Shown: positions 9,329 through 18,937 of the stretch, in pieces
Position numbering within the stretch: the stretch's first letter is position 1
How the letters are laid out: each line of letters starts with the position of its first letter
DNA from: Cellulomonas phragmiteti
GTDB taxonomy: Bacteria; Actinomycetota; Actinomycetes; Actinomycetales; Cellulomonadaceae
Assembly (NCBI RefSeq): GCF_016862775.1
Contig: NZ_BONP01000016.1
Location: 25,067 to 89,066 of the forward strand
Length of the DNA stretch: 64,000 nt
Direction: 5' to 3'
Notes under the pieces: model-generated
Database searches by the model: none
What the model saw: only the letters and a program-made list of their open reading frames with translations
What the model was told of the DNA's origin: nothing
Made by a program: the position numbers and the translations under genes

Positions 9329-10291
9329 GTGCACGAGGGCCTGTCCGTCCCGGTCGACCGGGAGCCGTCCGCGCAGCGTCCGACGCGGGCGCGTGGCGGG
9401 GTCGTGCTCGCGAGCATCGTCGTCGTCGTCGCCTGCGCCCTGGGGGTGTGGCTGCTGTGGCGGGTGTTCGTCGACACGTGGGCCGGGCAGCGCGTCGAGG
9501 ACGCGGCGCTCGACGGGGCCGCGATCGGTCAGGGACAGCTGTGGCGCGTGGCGGAGCCGCTGCTCGACGTCGTGTCCGTGGGGTTCCTGGCCGGCGGTCT
9601 GCTGTTCACGGCGGCCGTCGCCCTGGCGCGGCGGCGGCTGTCGCTCGCGGTGCAGGTCGCCGTGCTCGTCGGCGGCGCCAACCTCACCACCCGCGTCGTC
9701 AAGGAGCTGGTCCTCGACCGGCCCGTCCTGGGCGTCGGCGCCGACTACGGCAACACCCTGCCCAGCGGCCACACGACGGCGGCGGGGTCGGTGGCGGCCG
9801 CGCTGGTGCTGGTCGTGCCGCCCCGGGCACGGCCGGCGGTGGCGGTGATCGGCGCCGCGTACACCGCGCTGACGGGCATCTCGACGCTCGTCGGGCAGTG
9901 GCACCGCCCGTCCGACGTGGTCGCCGGGGCGCTGGTCGTCCTGTGCTGGACGGCGCTGGTGTGCGGGGCGATGGCGGCGCGGCCGGGTCGGGCGGGCACG
10001 GCGACCGCGATGCTGCGGCAGGTCGACCGCGAGGACCCCTGGTGGGCGCGCACGCGTCGCACGGCGCTCGGGCTGCTGCTGCTCGGGAGCGTCGCGGGGG
10101 CCGCGGCGGGGATGCTGCTGGCGCGCACCTGGGCGGGCCGGGCGGGCGCCGCGGGCCGCGGCGGCGAGTTCCTGGCCTACGGTGGGGGTGTCGCCGGTGT
10201 CGTCGCCGCGTGCAGCGTGACCTTCGCGGTGATGCTCCTGCTGCGGCACGCGGCGGGGTCGCGGGACGGGTCGCCGTCACCGTCGGCTTGA
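9329..10291 (+). CDS. PAP2-family membrane phosphatase
   Basis: 320 residues with several hydrophobic segments (first at about 29-48). The type-2 phosphatidic acid phosphatase signature is spread as KELVLDRP (one residue shorter than the usual KX6RP), PSGHTTAAG, and GQWHRPSDV with the catalytic His. These enzymes remove phosphate from lipid phosphates such as phosphatidate or undecaprenyl pyrophosphate at the outer membrane face; the substrate here is unknown. GTG start: TACCGT at 9316-9321 lies seven bases upstream, consistent with a leaderless mRNA. Extra C-terminal helices follow the phosphatase core. Confidence 0.85.
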   Translation: MHEGLSVPVDREPSAQRPTRARGGVVLASIVVVVACALGVWLLWRVFVDTWAGQRVEDAALDGAAIGQGQLWRVAEPLLDVVSVGFLAGGLLFTAAVALARRRLSLAVQVAVLVGGANLTTRVVKELVLDRPVLGVGADYGNTLPSGHTTAAGSVAAALVLVVPPRARPAVAVIGAAYTALTGISTLVGQWHRPSDVVAGALVVLCWTALVCGAMAARPGRAGTATAMLRQVDREDPWWARTRRTALGLLLLGSVAGAAAGMLLARTWAGRAGAAGRGGEFLAYGGGVAGVVAACSVTFAVMLLLRHAAGSRDGSPSPSA

Positions 10292-10395
10292 CGCCAGCAC
10301 GTAGAGTCCCCTCGCAAGTGGGGGCCACGCGTCGTGCGCACCCGTGCTCGTCACGAGCTCCGTCGTCACCGCCCACGGCAGGGAAGGCCGGTCAG

Positions 10396-13131
10396 ATGTC
10401 CGCAGGTCGCAAGCTCGTCATCGTGGAGTCCCCCGCGAAGGCGCGCACCATCGCCGGGTACCTCGGCGAGGGCTACGACGTGGAGGCGTCCGTCGGGCAC
10501 ATCCGCGACCTGCCCCAGCCCTCCGAGCTGCCCGCGGACATGAAGAAGGGCCCGTACGGCAAGTTCGCGGTCGACGTCGAGAACGGGTTCGTCCCGTACT
10601 ACGTCGTGGACGCGGACAAGAAGAAGAAGGTCGCCGAGCTCAAGAAGCTCCTCAAGGAGTCCGACGAGCTCTACCTCGCCACCGACGAGGACCGCGAGGG
10701 CGAGGCCATCGCGTGGCACCTGCTGGCCGAGCTGAAGCCGAAGATCCCCGTCAAGCGCATGGTGTTCCACGAGATCACGCGCGAGGCGATCGCGCGGGCC
10801 CTGGAGAACACGCGCGAGCTCGACGAGCGCCTCGTGGACGCGCAGGAGACCCGGCGCATCCTCGACCGGCTGTACGGGTACGAGGTCAGCCCGGTGCTGT
10901 GGCGCAAGGTCCGTCAGGGCCTGTCCGCCGGTCGCGTGCAGTCCGTGGCGACGCGCCTGGTCGTCGAGCGCGAGCGCGAGCGCATGGCGTTCGTCGCGGC
11001 CGACTACTGGGACGTCACGGGCACCTTCGCGGTGGCCGACGACGCCGAGCCGACGTTCACCGCGCGGCTGACGGGCGTCGGGGGCGCGCGCGTCGCCACG
11101 GGCCGGGACTTCGACGACCGCGGCCAGGTCAAGACGCGCGACGCCGTGACCCTCGACGAGGCGCGCGCGAACGCCCTGGTCACCGGCCTCGACGGCGCCG
11201 CGTTCACCGTGCAGTCGCTGGAGACCAAGCCCTACACCCGCCGGCCCGCCGCGCCGTTCACGACGTCGACGCTGCAGCAGGAGGCGTCGCGCAAGCTGCG
11301 CATGAGCTCCCGGCAGGCCATGCGCACGGCGCAGTCGCTGTACGAGAACGGCTACATCACCTACATGCGGACCGACTCGCCCGCGCTGTCGACGCAGGCG
11401 ATCGACGCCGCGCGCCGCCAGGTCGCCGAGCTGTACGGCTCCGAGTACGTGCCGGACAAGGCGCGCGTCTACACGTCGAAGGCGAAGGGCGCGCAGGAGG
11501 CCCACGAGGCCATCCGCCCGGCCGGCGACCACTTCCGCACCCCGGCGCAGGTCGCGCGGGAGCTGTCCGGCGACCAGTTCAAGCTGTACGAGCTGATCTG
11601 GAAGCGCACCGTCGCCTCGCAGATGGCCGACGCGCGTGGCCAGACCGCGTCGGTGAAGCTGGCCGCGACGTCGACGACCACGGACGGCCCGGTCGAGACC
11701 GTGTTCTCCGCGTCCGGCACGGTCATCACGTTCCGCGGGTTCCTCGCGGCGTACGAGGAGGGCCGCGACCGCGGGCGGTACGACGACGCCGAGGGCGGGT
11801 CCGGTGCCGCGTCGGCCTCCTCCGACGACGCCCGGCTGCCGCAGATGGCGCAGGGCGACCCGGTCACGGGGTCCGACCTGACTGCCGACGGGCACCGCAC
11901 GTCCCCGCCGCCGCGGTTCACCGAGGCGTCGCTGGTCAAGGCGCTCGAGGAGCGCGGCATCGGCCGCCCCTCGACGTACGCCGCGACGATCGGCGTCATC
12001 CAGGACCGCGGGTACGTCACCAACCGCGGGCAGGCGCTGGTGCCGACGTGGCTCGCGTTCGCGGTCACCCGGCTGCTGGAGGAGAACTTCGACCGGCTCG
12101 TGGACTACGGGTTCACGGCCGGTATGGAGGAGGGGCTCGACGCCATCGCCGCAGGTCAGCGGGGTCGTGTCGACTGGCTGACGGAGTTCTACTTCGGCGA
12201 CCGCTCGGACTCGGTGGAGACCGGCGGGCTGCGCGGGCTCGTGGACAACCTCGGCGAGATCGACGCGCGCGAGGTCAACTCCATCGACATCGGTGACGGC
12301 ATCACGCTGCGCGTCGGCCGGTACGGGCCGTACCTCGAGGCGCCCGGCGAGGGCCCGGACGACGACCCGCGCCGGTCGTCCGTCCCCGAGGACATGGCGC
12401 CGGACGAGCTGACGGTCGAGAAGGCCCGCGAGCTCCTCGAGACCATGCCCGACGGGGACAAGGTGCTCGGCACCGACCCGGCCACGGGTACGCAGATCGT
12501 CGCGCGCAACGGCCGCTACGGTCCGTACGTCACCGAGGTGCTGCCGGAGCCGGAGCTCGACCCGGGCCTGTCCGCCGCCGCGCGCAAGAAGGCGCTGGCC
12601 GCGGCACCGAAGCCCCGCACGGGGTCGCTCTTCAAGTCGATGTCGCTGGCCACGGTGACCCTTGACGACGCGCTGCGGCTGCTGTCGCTGCCGCGCGTGG
12701 TGGGCGTCGACCCGGAGTCGGGTGCCGAGATCACCGCGCAGAACGGCCGCTACGGGCCGTACCTGAAGAAGGGCACCGACTCGCGGACCATCGCGTCGGA
12801 GGAGCAGCTGCTCGAGATCACCCTCGAGGAGGCGCTGGCGATCTACGCGCAGCCCAAGCGGGGCCGCGGGCAGACCGCGACGCCGCCGCTGCGCGAGCTC
12901 GGGGACGACCCGACGAGCGGCAAGCCGATCGTCGTCAAGGACGGCCGCTTCGGTGCGTACGTCACCGACGGCGAGACCAACCGGACCCTGCCGCGGGACG
13001 TGACGCCCGAGTCGATCACCCCCGAGCAGGCCGTCGAGCTGCTGGCGGAGAAGCGCGCGGCCGGTCCGGCGAAGAAGCGCACGACGACCCGCAAGCCGGC
13101 GGCCCGCAAGAAGTCCCCCGCCAAGGGCTGA
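10396..13131 (+). CDS. topA: DNA topoisomerase I
   Basis: 911 residues. Relaxes negatively supercoiled DNA by single-strand passage. N-terminal TOPRIM domain (LVIVESPAKARTI; acidic TDEDREGE near 95), catalytic Tyr near residue 323 in YITYMRTDS, and the tail RPSTYA motif. Instead of zinc fingers the C-terminus has actinobacterial repeat domains, with NGRYGPY and DGRFGAY appearing at least four times. It ends in a Lys/Arg-rich tail (KKRTTTRKPAARKKSPAKG) of the kind needed for processive relaxation in mycobacterial TopA. ATG with purine-rich GGGAAGG upstream; TAGAGT at 10302-10307 may be the -10. Confidence 0.97.
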   Translation: MSAGRKLVIVESPAKARTIAGYLGEGYDVEASVGHIRDLPQPSELPADMKKGPYGKFAVDVENGFVPYYVVDADKKKKVAELKKLLKESDELYLATDEDREGEAIAWHLLAELKPKIPVKRMVFHEITREAIARALENTRELDERLVDAQETRRILDRLYGYEVSPVLWRKVRQGLSAGRVQSVATRLVVERERERMAFVAADYWDVTGTFAVADDAEPTFTARLTGVGGARVATGRDFDDRGQVKTRDAVTLDEARANALVTGLDGAAFTVQSLETKPYTRRPAAPFTTSTLQQEASRKLRMSSRQAMRTAQSLYENGYITYMRTDSPALSTQAIDAARRQVAELYGSEYVPDKARVYTSKAKGAQEAHEAIRPAGDHFRTPAQVARELSGDQFKLYELIWKRTVASQMADARGQTASVKLAATSTTTDGPVETVFSASGTVITFRGFLAAYEEGRDRGRYDDAEGGSGAASASSDDARLPQMAQGDPVTGSDLTADGHRTSPPPRFTEASLVKALEERGIGRPSTYAATIGVIQDRGYVTNRGQALVPTWLAFAVTRLLEENFDRLVDYGFTAGMEEGLDAIAAGQRGRVDWLTEFYFGDRSDSVETGGLRGLVDNLGEIDAREVNSIDIGDGITLRVGRYGPYLEAPGEGPDDDPRRSSVPEDMAPDELTVEKARELLETMPDGDKVLGTDPATGTQIVARNGRYGPYVTEVLPEPELDPGLSAAARKKALAAAPKPRTGSLFKSMSLATVTLDDALRLLSLPRVVGVDPESGAEITAQNGRYGPYLKKGTDSRTIASEEQLLEITLEEALAIYAQPKRGRGQTATPPLRELGDDPTSGKPIVVKDGRFGAYVTDGETNRTLPRDVTPESITPEQAVELLAEKRAAGPAKKRTTTRKPAARKKSPAKG

Positions 13132-13215
13132 CGGGCGGCCGTCGCGACCCGGACGGAGGACGGGCCAGGTGCGGCGGTGGCGCCGGGTGCGGCGTGCGTC
13201 CGGCACGATGGGCCG

Positions 13216-14067
13216 GTGCGACGAGCGGAGACACGGTACGGGCGAGCGGGCTGCCTGCTGGCGGTGGCGGTGGGGGTGCTGCTGACGACGGGGTGCACGT
13301 CCGGCCCCGACCCCGCCCCCGTCGAGCCCTCCGCCACCGGGGCGCCGGCGCCGTCCGCGCCGGCCGACCCGACCTTCGAGCAGGCCGTCGCCGCGCTCAC
13401 CGACGCGCTCGTGCCGACCGCCGAGGTGCGCCCCTGCGAGGAGTACGAGCCGGGCTCGCCGCAGGAGCAGGAGCACCTCGAGCGGCTCGCCGCCGAGCTC
13501 GCCGCCGAGCGCGGCGCCGCGACCGACGAGGAGGCGGCCGCCGCCCCGAGCCCGACGCCGCCGTCGTGCGGGATCGAGGGCGTGGAGGCGCTGCGCGCGG
13601 CCAGCCTCACGGGGTTCGCCCACGGTCCGGGGGCCGACGTGGTGCTCCCCACGCCCGGCGGTGCGGCGCGCGTGGTCGAGGTGTACGAGCTGGCGGACGC
13701 CGAGGCCGCGGCGGCGACCTACGCGCGGCACGTCGCCGACCCGGAGGAGTGGGCCACCGACCAGGAGATCCCCGCCGCCGAGCTCGAGGGCGGCTACTAC
13801 CAGCCGCGGCGCGTGGTCAGCGGCGCGGCCGTGTCCGGCCTCGACGTGCCGGACTGGGCCGCCACCGTGCTCAGCCGGGACGAGGCCGGCTTCGCGCGGG
13901 ACGGTTCTGCGTCCTCGGCGCCCGTGTCCTACGGGTACCTGTGGGCGGTCCGGGGGCCCCTGGTGGTCCGCGTGCAGGTCGCAGGTGACGAGCCGGGTGC
14001 GGCGGCGGGCAGCGCCGAGACGACGCTGCGGGCGTTCGTGGACGCGCTGGAGCAGCCGACGGGCTGA
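13216..14067 (+). CDS. putative lipoprotein
   Basis: 283 residues. The N-terminus has Arg residues, a hydrophobic stretch and a lipobox LTTGC, so it is exported and lipid-anchored. A Pro/Ala-rich linker is followed by a globular part with EVYELADAEAAAATYARHV, as seen in sensor-like or substrate-binding exoproteins; family not recognised. GTG at 13216 chosen over an in-frame ATG at 13177, because it puts Arg residues right at the signal-peptide start and CACGAT at 13204-13209 lies six bases before it. Follows topA by 84 bases on the same strand. Confidence 0.82.
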   Translation: MRRAETRYGRAGCLLAVAVGVLLTTGCTSGPDPAPVEPSATGAPAPSAPADPTFEQAVAALTDALVPTAEVRPCEEYEPGSPQEQEHLERLAAELAAERGAATDEEAAAAPSPTPPSCGIEGVEALRAASLTGFAHGPGADVVLPTPGGAARVVEVYELADAEAAAATYARHVADPEEWATDQEIPAAELEGGYYQPRRVVSGAAVSGLDVPDWAATVLSRDEAGFARDGSASSAPVSYGYLWAVRGPLVVRVQVAGDEPGAAAGSAETTLRAFVDALEQPTG

Positions 14068-14109
14068 CCCGGGCTGCCGGGTGCCGCCGCCGGACGCTAG
14101 GTTGGCGCC

Positions 14110-15123
14110 ATGGCTCGCACCGAGGACCCCCGTACCGCCCCGCCGATCCGCTGGGGCATCATCGGCGCCGGCGGCATCGCCAGCCAGTTCGCGAACTCCG
14201 TGCGGGAGTTCACGCGCGCGCAGCTGGTGGCCGTCGGCTCGCGCCACCGCGACCGCGCGGAGCGGTTCGCCACCGCGCACGGCATCCCGACGACGCACGT
14301 CGGCTACCGCGACCTGGTCGAGGACCCGCAGGTCGACGCCGTCTACGTCGCGACCCCGCACTCGGAGCACCGCGAGCACGCGCTGCTGGCGATCAAGGCC
14401 GGCAAGCACGTCCTCGTCGAGAAGGCGTTCACGCGCAACACCGCCGAGGCGCGCGAGGTGTTCGACGCCGCCCGCGCCGCCGGCGTCTTCGTCATGGAGG
14501 CGATGTGGACGCGGTTCCTGCCGCACGTCGCCGCGCTGCACCAGGTGATCGACTCCGGCGAGATCGGGGAGATCGTCAACATCCGGGCCGACCACGGCCA
14601 GCACTTCACGTTCGACCCGGCGAGCCGGCTGTACGACCCGGCGCTCGCGGGCGGCGCGTTGCTGGACCTGGGCGTCTACCCGGTGTCCTGGGCGCACGAC
14701 TTCCTCGGTGTGCCGCAGGGCGTCCACGCCTTCGGGCAGCTCACCGAGACGGGCGTCGACGGCCAGGTCTCGATGATCCTCGACTACGGCAACGGGACGC
14801 AGGCCACGCTGAACACCACGCTGTGGTCCAAGACGCCCACGACGTCGTCGATCTCCGGCACCGAGGGCTACATCCGCGTCGCCGGGCCGTTCTACGCACC
14901 CACGGCGTTCCGCCTCGCCCGGCGCGACGGCCGGCAGTGGACGTTCGAGCTGCCCGCGGCCCGCGGCCTGCAGTACGAGGCGGCGGAGGTCGCGCGCCGC
15001 GTCGCCGAGGGCCAGACCGAGAGCCCGCTGATGACGTGGCAGGGCACGCTCGACGTCATGGCGACCCTGGACGAGGTCCGCCGGCAGGTCGGCGTGGTGT
15101 ACCCGGGCGAGCAGCCTGCCTGA
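14110..15123 (+). CDS. Gfo/Idh/MocA-family oxidoreductase
   Basis: 337 residues. N-terminal Rossmann fold starts with WGIIGAGGIASQFA (about 15-28) for NAD(P). YVATPHSEH and the EKAF motif with the conserved Lys follow near residues 77 and 103, then the C-terminal alpha/beta dehydrogenase domain. Family members oxidise sugars, inositols or trans-dihydrodiols; the VMEAMWTRFLPH phrase is typical of the dihydrodiol/D-xylose dehydrogenase-like branch. Substrate unknown. ATG start preceded by TAGGTT (14098-14103) six bases upstream, so a leaderless start is likely. No sugar transporter adjoins it. Confidence 0.9.
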   Translation: MARTEDPRTAPPIRWGIIGAGGIASQFANSVREFTRAQLVAVGSRHRDRAERFATAHGIPTTHVGYRDLVEDPQVDAVYVATPHSEHREHALLAIKAGKHVLVEKAFTRNTAEAREVFDAARAAGVFVMEAMWTRFLPHVAALHQVIDSGEIGEIVNIRADHGQHFTFDPASRLYDPALAGGALLDLGVYPVSWAHDFLGVPQGVHAFGQLTETGVDGQVSMILDYGNGTQATLNTTLWSKTPTTSSISGTEGYIRVAGPFYAPTAFRLARRDGRQWTFELPAARGLQYEAAEVARRVAEGQTESPLMTWQGTLDVMATLDEVRRQVGVVYPGEQPA

Positions 15124-15166
15124 CGCCGCGTGCCGGCGTGTGGGCGGTGGCGGCTAGCCTGACGCC

Positions 15167-15874
15167 GTGAGCACCGACCCCGCCGCCATCACCGACGTGC
15201 AGGTCGACGGGGTCCCCGCCGGTCCGGCGCCGGCCGGGGTGTTCGTGTCGTTCGAGGGCGGGGACGGCGTCGGCAAGTCGACGCAGGTCGCGCTGCTGGG
15301 GCACCACCTGGCGTCCCTGGGCCGCGAGGTCGTCGTGACGCGCGAGCCGGGCGGGACGCCGCTGGGGCTGGAGCTGCGCCGCGCGATCCTGCACGGCGAG
15401 GACCTCGACCCCCGGACCGAGGCGCTGCTGTACGCCGCGGACCGGGCGCACCACGTCGCGTCGCTCGTGCGTCCGGCGCTGGCACGCGGCGCGGTCGTGC
15501 TGACGGACCGCTACCTCGACTCGTCCGTGGCCTACCAGGGCACGGGGCGGGGGCTGGGGGCCGACGAGGTCGAGCGCCTGTCGCTGTGGGCCGTGCAGGG
15601 GCTGCTGCCGCACGTGACGGTCCTGCTGGACCTGGACCCGGCGGTGGGCCTGGGGCGCCTGACGGGCGACCCCGACCGGCTGGAGTCCGCGGGCGACGAC
15701 TTCCACCGGCGCACCCGGCAGGCATTCCTCGCGCGGGCGGCCGCCGACCCCGGCCGCTGGCTCGTGCTCGACGCCTCGCAGCCCGCCGAGGACGTCGCGG
15801 CGCAGGTCCGGGCGCGGCTCGCGCCGCTGCTCGTGGCGGCCGGTGCGGCTGCGTCGGTCGGCGGCGCGGCGTGA
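15167..15874 (+). CDS. tmk: thymidylate kinase
   Basis: 235 residues. Phosphorylates dTMP to dTDP. P-loop [10 protein letters not shown] at about 30-39, the DR(Y/H) motif as [13 protein letters not shown], and TREPGG after the P-loop fit the family. About 20 extra residues precede the fold. GTG start: TAGCCT at 15155-15160 lies six bases upstream. The TGA stop overlaps the next start (GTGA), coupling it to holB, a common tmk-holB pairing. Confidence 0.95.
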   Translation: MSTDPAAITDVQVDGVPAGPAPAGVFVSFEGGDGVGKSTQVALLGHHLASLGREVVVTREPGGTPLGLELRRAILHGEDLDPRTEALLYAADRAHHVASLVRPALARGAVVLTDRYLDSSVAYQGTGRGLGADEVERLSLWAVQGLLPHVTVLLDLDPAVGLGRLTGDPDRLESAGDDFHRRTRQAFLARAAADPGRWLVLDASQPAEDVAAQVRARLAPLLVAAGAAASVGGAA

Positions 15875-17007
15875 GCGTCTGGGACGACCTCGTCGGGCAG
15901 GAGCCGGCCGTCGCGGTGCTGCGCCGCGCGGTCGAGGACCCGTCGGCGATGACGCACGCGTGGCTGCTCACCGGCCCCCCGGGGTCGGGCCGGTCCAACG
16001 CCGCGCGCGCGTTCGCCGCGGCGCTGCAGTGCGAGGCCGGCGGGTGCGGGACGTGCCACGCGTGCACGACCGTGCTGTCCGGCGCGCACCCGGACGTCAC
16101 GTCGGTCGCGACCGAGGGCGTCTTCATCCGCGTGGACACGACGCGCCCGCTGGTCGAGCTCGCGCAGCGCTCGCCCTCGCAGGGTCGCTGGCGGGTCATC
16201 GTCGTCGAGGACGCGGACCGGTTCAACGACCAGAGCGCGAACGTGCTGCTCAAGGCCGTCGAGGAACCGCCGCCGCGCACGGTGTGGCTGCTGTGCGCGC
16301 CGAGCCCGGAGGACGTGCTCGTCACCATCCGGTCCCGCAGCCGGTCGGTCGGCCTGCGTGTGCCGCCCGTCGACGCGGTCGTCGACCTGCTGGTGCGTCG
16401 CGACGGCGCGGACCCGCGCACGGCGTACGTCGCGGCACGCGCCGCACAGAGCCACATCGGCATCGCCCGGCGGCTGGCGCGGGACCCGCAGGCGCGCGAG
16501 CGGCGCGCGGCGGTGCTGTCGATCGCGTCGCGGGTGCGGGGTGTGGGGGACGCGGTCCTCGCGGCCGGCGAGCTCGTCGAGACCGCCCAGGCGGACGCGA
16601 AGGCGGCCACGGAGGAGCGGGACGCGGCCGAGCGCAACGAGCTGCTGCGCGGCATGGGCGCCGACGGCGCGCACACGCTGCCGCCGTCGCTGCGCGCCCA
16701 GGTGCGCCAGCTCGAGGAGGAGCAGAAGCGCCGGGCCACGCGGGCCCAGCGCGACGTGCTCGACCGCGCGATGGTGGACCTGCTGTCGCTGTACCGCGAC
16801 GTGCTCGTCGTGCAGCTCGGTGCGGGCGTCGACCTGGTCAACGTCGAGCAGGAGGACGCCGTGCGGGAGCTCGCCGCGGGCAGCACCCCGGAGCAGACGC
16901 TGCGGCGCATGGACGCGGTCGGGCAGGCGCGCACGCGGCTCGCGGGCAACGTCGCGCCGCTGCTGGCGGTCGAGGCGATGGCGATCGCGCTGCGGCCGCA
17001 GGGCTGA
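15871..17007 (+). CDS. holB: DNA polymerase III delta-prime subunit
   Basis: 378 residues. Clamp-loader subunit of the replicative polymerase. AAA+ fold with P-loop region [12 protein letters not shown], where the usual Lys is Arg; delta-prime subunits often cannot hydrolyse ATP. A Cys cluster ([12 protein letters not shown]) forms the zinc-binding module, and [23 protein letters not shown] is the diagnostic Walker B and sensor region. GTG start overlaps the tmk stop by four bases. The C-terminal part should form the collar domain. Confidence 0.94.
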   Translation: MSVWDDLVGQEPAVAVLRRAVEDPSAMTHAWLLTGPPGSGRSNAARAFAAALQCEAGGCGTCHACTTVLSGAHPDVTSVATEGVFIRVDTTRPLVELAQRSPSQGRWRVIVVEDADRFNDQSANVLLKAVEEPPPRTVWLLCAPSPEDVLVTIRSRSRSVGLRVPPVDAVVDLLVRRDGADPRTAYVAARAAQSHIGIARRLARDPQARERRAAVLSIASRVRGVGDAVLAAGELVETAQADAKAATEERDAAERNELLRGMGADGAHTLPPSLRAQVRQLEEEQKRRATRAQRDVLDRAMVDLLSLYRDVLVVQLGAGVDLVNVEQEDAVRELAAGSTPEQTLRRMDAVGQARTRLAGNVAPLLAVEAMAIALRPQG

Positions 17008-17076
17008 CGCGTGCAGGCCGTGCCGCGCGGCGCGGCCGTGCCCGGACCAGCCGGTGCGGGCGACTACCGTAGACGC

Positions 17077-18600
17077 ATGCCGACGCGTCCCGCCCTGCGC
17101 CGGTGCGCGCTCGTCGTCCTCGTCGTGCTCGGGCTGGCCGGGTGCGTCGCCCCGAAGCACCAGGCCTCGTCGCCGACCTCGGACGCGGCGACGTCCGGGA
17201 CGGCCGACCCCGTGCTCGCCCCGTTCTACGACCAGGTCCTCGAGTGGACGACGTGCGCCAGCGAGCAGTGCGCCGACGCGACGGTCCCGCTCGACTGGGA
17301 CGACCCCGAGGGGGAGTCGATCACGGTCGCCCTGCGGCGCGTCCCCGCGTCCGGCGGGGCGCCGGTGGGGTCGCTGCTCGTCAACCCCGGGGGACCGGGC
17401 CGGTCCGCGATCGACTCCCTCAACTACTTCCGGCAGATCGTCTCGCGCGAGGTGCTGGCGTCGTACGACCTCGTCGCCTTCGACCCGCGAGGCGTGCAGC
17501 ACTCGTCGCCCGTGACGTGCGTGGACCCGCCGGAGCTCGACGAGCTCGCCGCGTGGGTCCCCGACTGGTCGACCGACGAGGGCATCGCCGCGGCGGCCGC
17601 GCGCAACGGGGAGTTCGGCCGGGCCTGCCTGGAGCGCACCGGCCCGCTGCTCGGGCACGTCGACACCGCGAGCGTCGCCCGGGACATGGACGTGCTGCGC
17701 GCGGTGCTCGGTGACGAGGCGCTGACGTACCTCGGCTTCTCGTACGGCACGGAGCTCGGCGCGACGTACGCGGCGCTGTTCCCCGAGCGCGTCGGGCGGC
17801 TGGTCCTCGACGGGGCCCTCGACCCGACGCTCGACTCCGGGCAGGTGGCGGCCGGGCAGGCGGCGGGCTTCGAGAGCGCGCTGCGGGCGTACGTGACGGA
17901 CTGCCAGGCCGGGCCGGCGTGCCCGCTCACCGGGAGCGCGGACGCGGGGCTCACCCAGATCGCGCGGATGTTCGAGCGGGTGCGCGCCAACCCGCTGCCG
18001 ACGGGCACGGAGCGCGAGCTCACGTCGTCCCTCGCCTTCAGCGGCGTCGCGGCGGCCCTGTACGCGCAGTCGAGCTGGCCGCTGCTCACGCAGGCGCTGA
18101 GCAAGGCCATCGACGCGGCGGACGGCTCGGTCCTGCTGCAGCTGGCCGACAGCTACTACGGCCGCTCGCCGGACGGCACGTACGCGTCGAACCAGAACGA
18201 GGCGTTCTCGGCGGTCCTGTGCCTGGACGACCGCCCGTCGGCGGACCCGGCGCAGATGCGCGCCGACGCCGCGGAGATCGTGGCGGTCGCACCGACGGTC
18301 GGCCAGTTCTTCGCGTACGGCGGCGCGTCGTGCGCGCAGTGGCCGGTGCCCCAGGTCGGGTCGCTGGCGTCGTACGAGGCGCCGGGTGCGGCGCCGATCC
18401 TCGTCATCGGCACGACCAACGACCCGGCGACGCCGTACGCCTGGGCGCAGTCGCTGGCGGACCTGCTGTCGTCGGCCGTGCTGCTCACGTTCGAGGGCGA
18501 GGGGCACACCGCGTACGGGCGGTCGAACCAGTGCGTGAAGGACGCGGTGGACGCGTACCTCCTGACCGGTGAGGCGCCCGCCGACGGGACGACCTGCTGA
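17077..18600 (+). CDS. exported alpha/beta hydrolase, tripeptidyl-aminopeptidase-like (S33)
   Basis: 507 residues. Signal peptide with lipobox GLAGC, so probably a lipoprotein. The hydrolase fold shows LLVNPGGPG (oxyanion region), the nucleophile in GFSYGTELG near residue 222, VLDGALDPTL, and a C-terminal TAP-like part with the catalytic His in EGEGHTAYG. This arrangement is that of the secreted Streptomyces tripeptidyl aminopeptidase / SlpD-E family, which clips peptides outside the cell. True substrates are unknown. ATG start preceded by TACCGT (17065-17070) six bases upstream, leaderless pattern. Confidence 0.9.
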   Translation: MPTRPALRRCALVVLVVLGLAGCVAPKHQASSPTSDAATSGTADPVLAPFYDQVLEWTTCASEQCADATVPLDWDDPEGESITVALRRVPASGGAPVGSLLVNPGGPGRSAIDSLNYFRQIVSREVLASYDLVAFDPRGVQHSSPVTCVDPPELDELAAWVPDWSTDEGIAAAAARNGEFGRACLERTGPLLGHVDTASVARDMDVLRAVLGDEALTYLGFSYGTELGATYAALFPERVGRLVLDGALDPTLDSGQVAAGQAAGFESALRAYVTDCQAGPACPLTGSADAGLTQIARMFERVRANPLPTGTERELTSSLAFSGVAAALYAQSSWPLLTQALSKAIDAADGSVLLQLADSYYGRSPDGTYASNQNEAFSAVLCLDDRPSADPAQMRADAAEIVAVAPTVGQFFAYGGASCAQWPVPQVGSLASYEAPGAAPILVIGTTNDPATPYAWAQSLADLLSSAVLLTFEGEGHTAYGRSNQCVKDAVDAYLLTGEAPADGTTC

Positions 18601-18602
18601 CT

Positions 18603-18631
18603 TTGGACTGGGGGCGCAGGCCGGGTACAGT
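18603..18631 (+). promoter_or_regulatory. sigma-70/SigA-type promoter of tRNA-Thr
   Basis: TTGGAC at 18603-18608 and TACAGT at 18626-18631 are separated by 17 bases, close to the housekeeping consensus. The tRNA begins 47 bases after the -10. The -35 starts two bases after the stop codon of the hydrolase gene. Confidence 0.7.
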
Positions 18632-18678
18632 GGGCGCGCTCGCCGATCGACTGCGGTTCTCCGCGCCCGGACGGCGAT

Positions 18679-18751
18679 GCCGCCTTAGCTCAGTCGGCAG
18701 AGCGTCTCACTCGTAATGAGAAGGTCTGGGGTTCGATTCCCCAAGGCGGCT
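18679..18751 (+). tRNA. tRNA-Thr (anticodon CGU)
   Basis: 73 bases fold into a full cloverleaf: 7-bp acceptor stem GCCGCCT/AGGCGGC with discriminator T, D stem GCTC/GAGC, anticodon stem TCTCA/TGAGA with loop CTCGTAA (anticodon CGT in DNA, reading ACG), and T-arm GGGGTTCGATTCCCC. CCA is not encoded. It reads the frequent ACG Thr codon of this high-GC genome. Confidence 0.96.
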
Positions 18752-18759
18752 CGGTGACC

Positions 18760-18798
18760 AAGGCCCCGTGACCAGCGATTTCGCTGGGGCGGGGCCTT
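18760..18798 (+). terminator. terminator hairpin after tRNA-Thr
   Basis: Outer arms AAGGCCCCG / CGGGGCCTT enclose an inner stem CCAGCGA / TCGCTGG. It starts nine bases after the tRNA and is the obvious stop for its transcript. No T-run follows. Confidence 0.75.
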
Positions 18799-18831
18799 CG
18801 TCGTCCCGGGACGGCGGTGCGGTGGGGGTGC

Positions 18832-18861
18832 TTGCACTCGCGCGGTGACACGTGTCACTGT
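18832..18861 (+). promoter_or_regulatory. promoter with embedded 14-bp palindrome
   Basis: TTGCAC (18832-18837) and CACTGT (18856-18861) are 18 bases apart and could be -35 and -10. A perfect palindrome GTGACACGTGTCAC fills 18845-18858, inside the spacer and into the -10, where a repressor would block polymerase. It lies 80 bases before the 1152-residue protein. The regulator is unknown. Confidence 0.5.
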
Positions 18862-18937
18862 ACGGAGGCGCGCCCACGACCGCACCGACGCGGTCCCGGG
18901 GACGGGTCCCGGCGCGCAGGGACGAAGGACATCGGCC

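Noticed and set aside
10366..14727. Open frame of 1453 codons on the minus strand opposite topA
   Set aside because: Shadow produced by third-position GC bias; topA on the other strand is certain.
15988..16020. Arg in the P-loop of HolB as a defect
   Set aside because: Delta-prime subunits commonly have a degenerate P-loop, so this is normal, unlike the same change in the short LAL-like protein.
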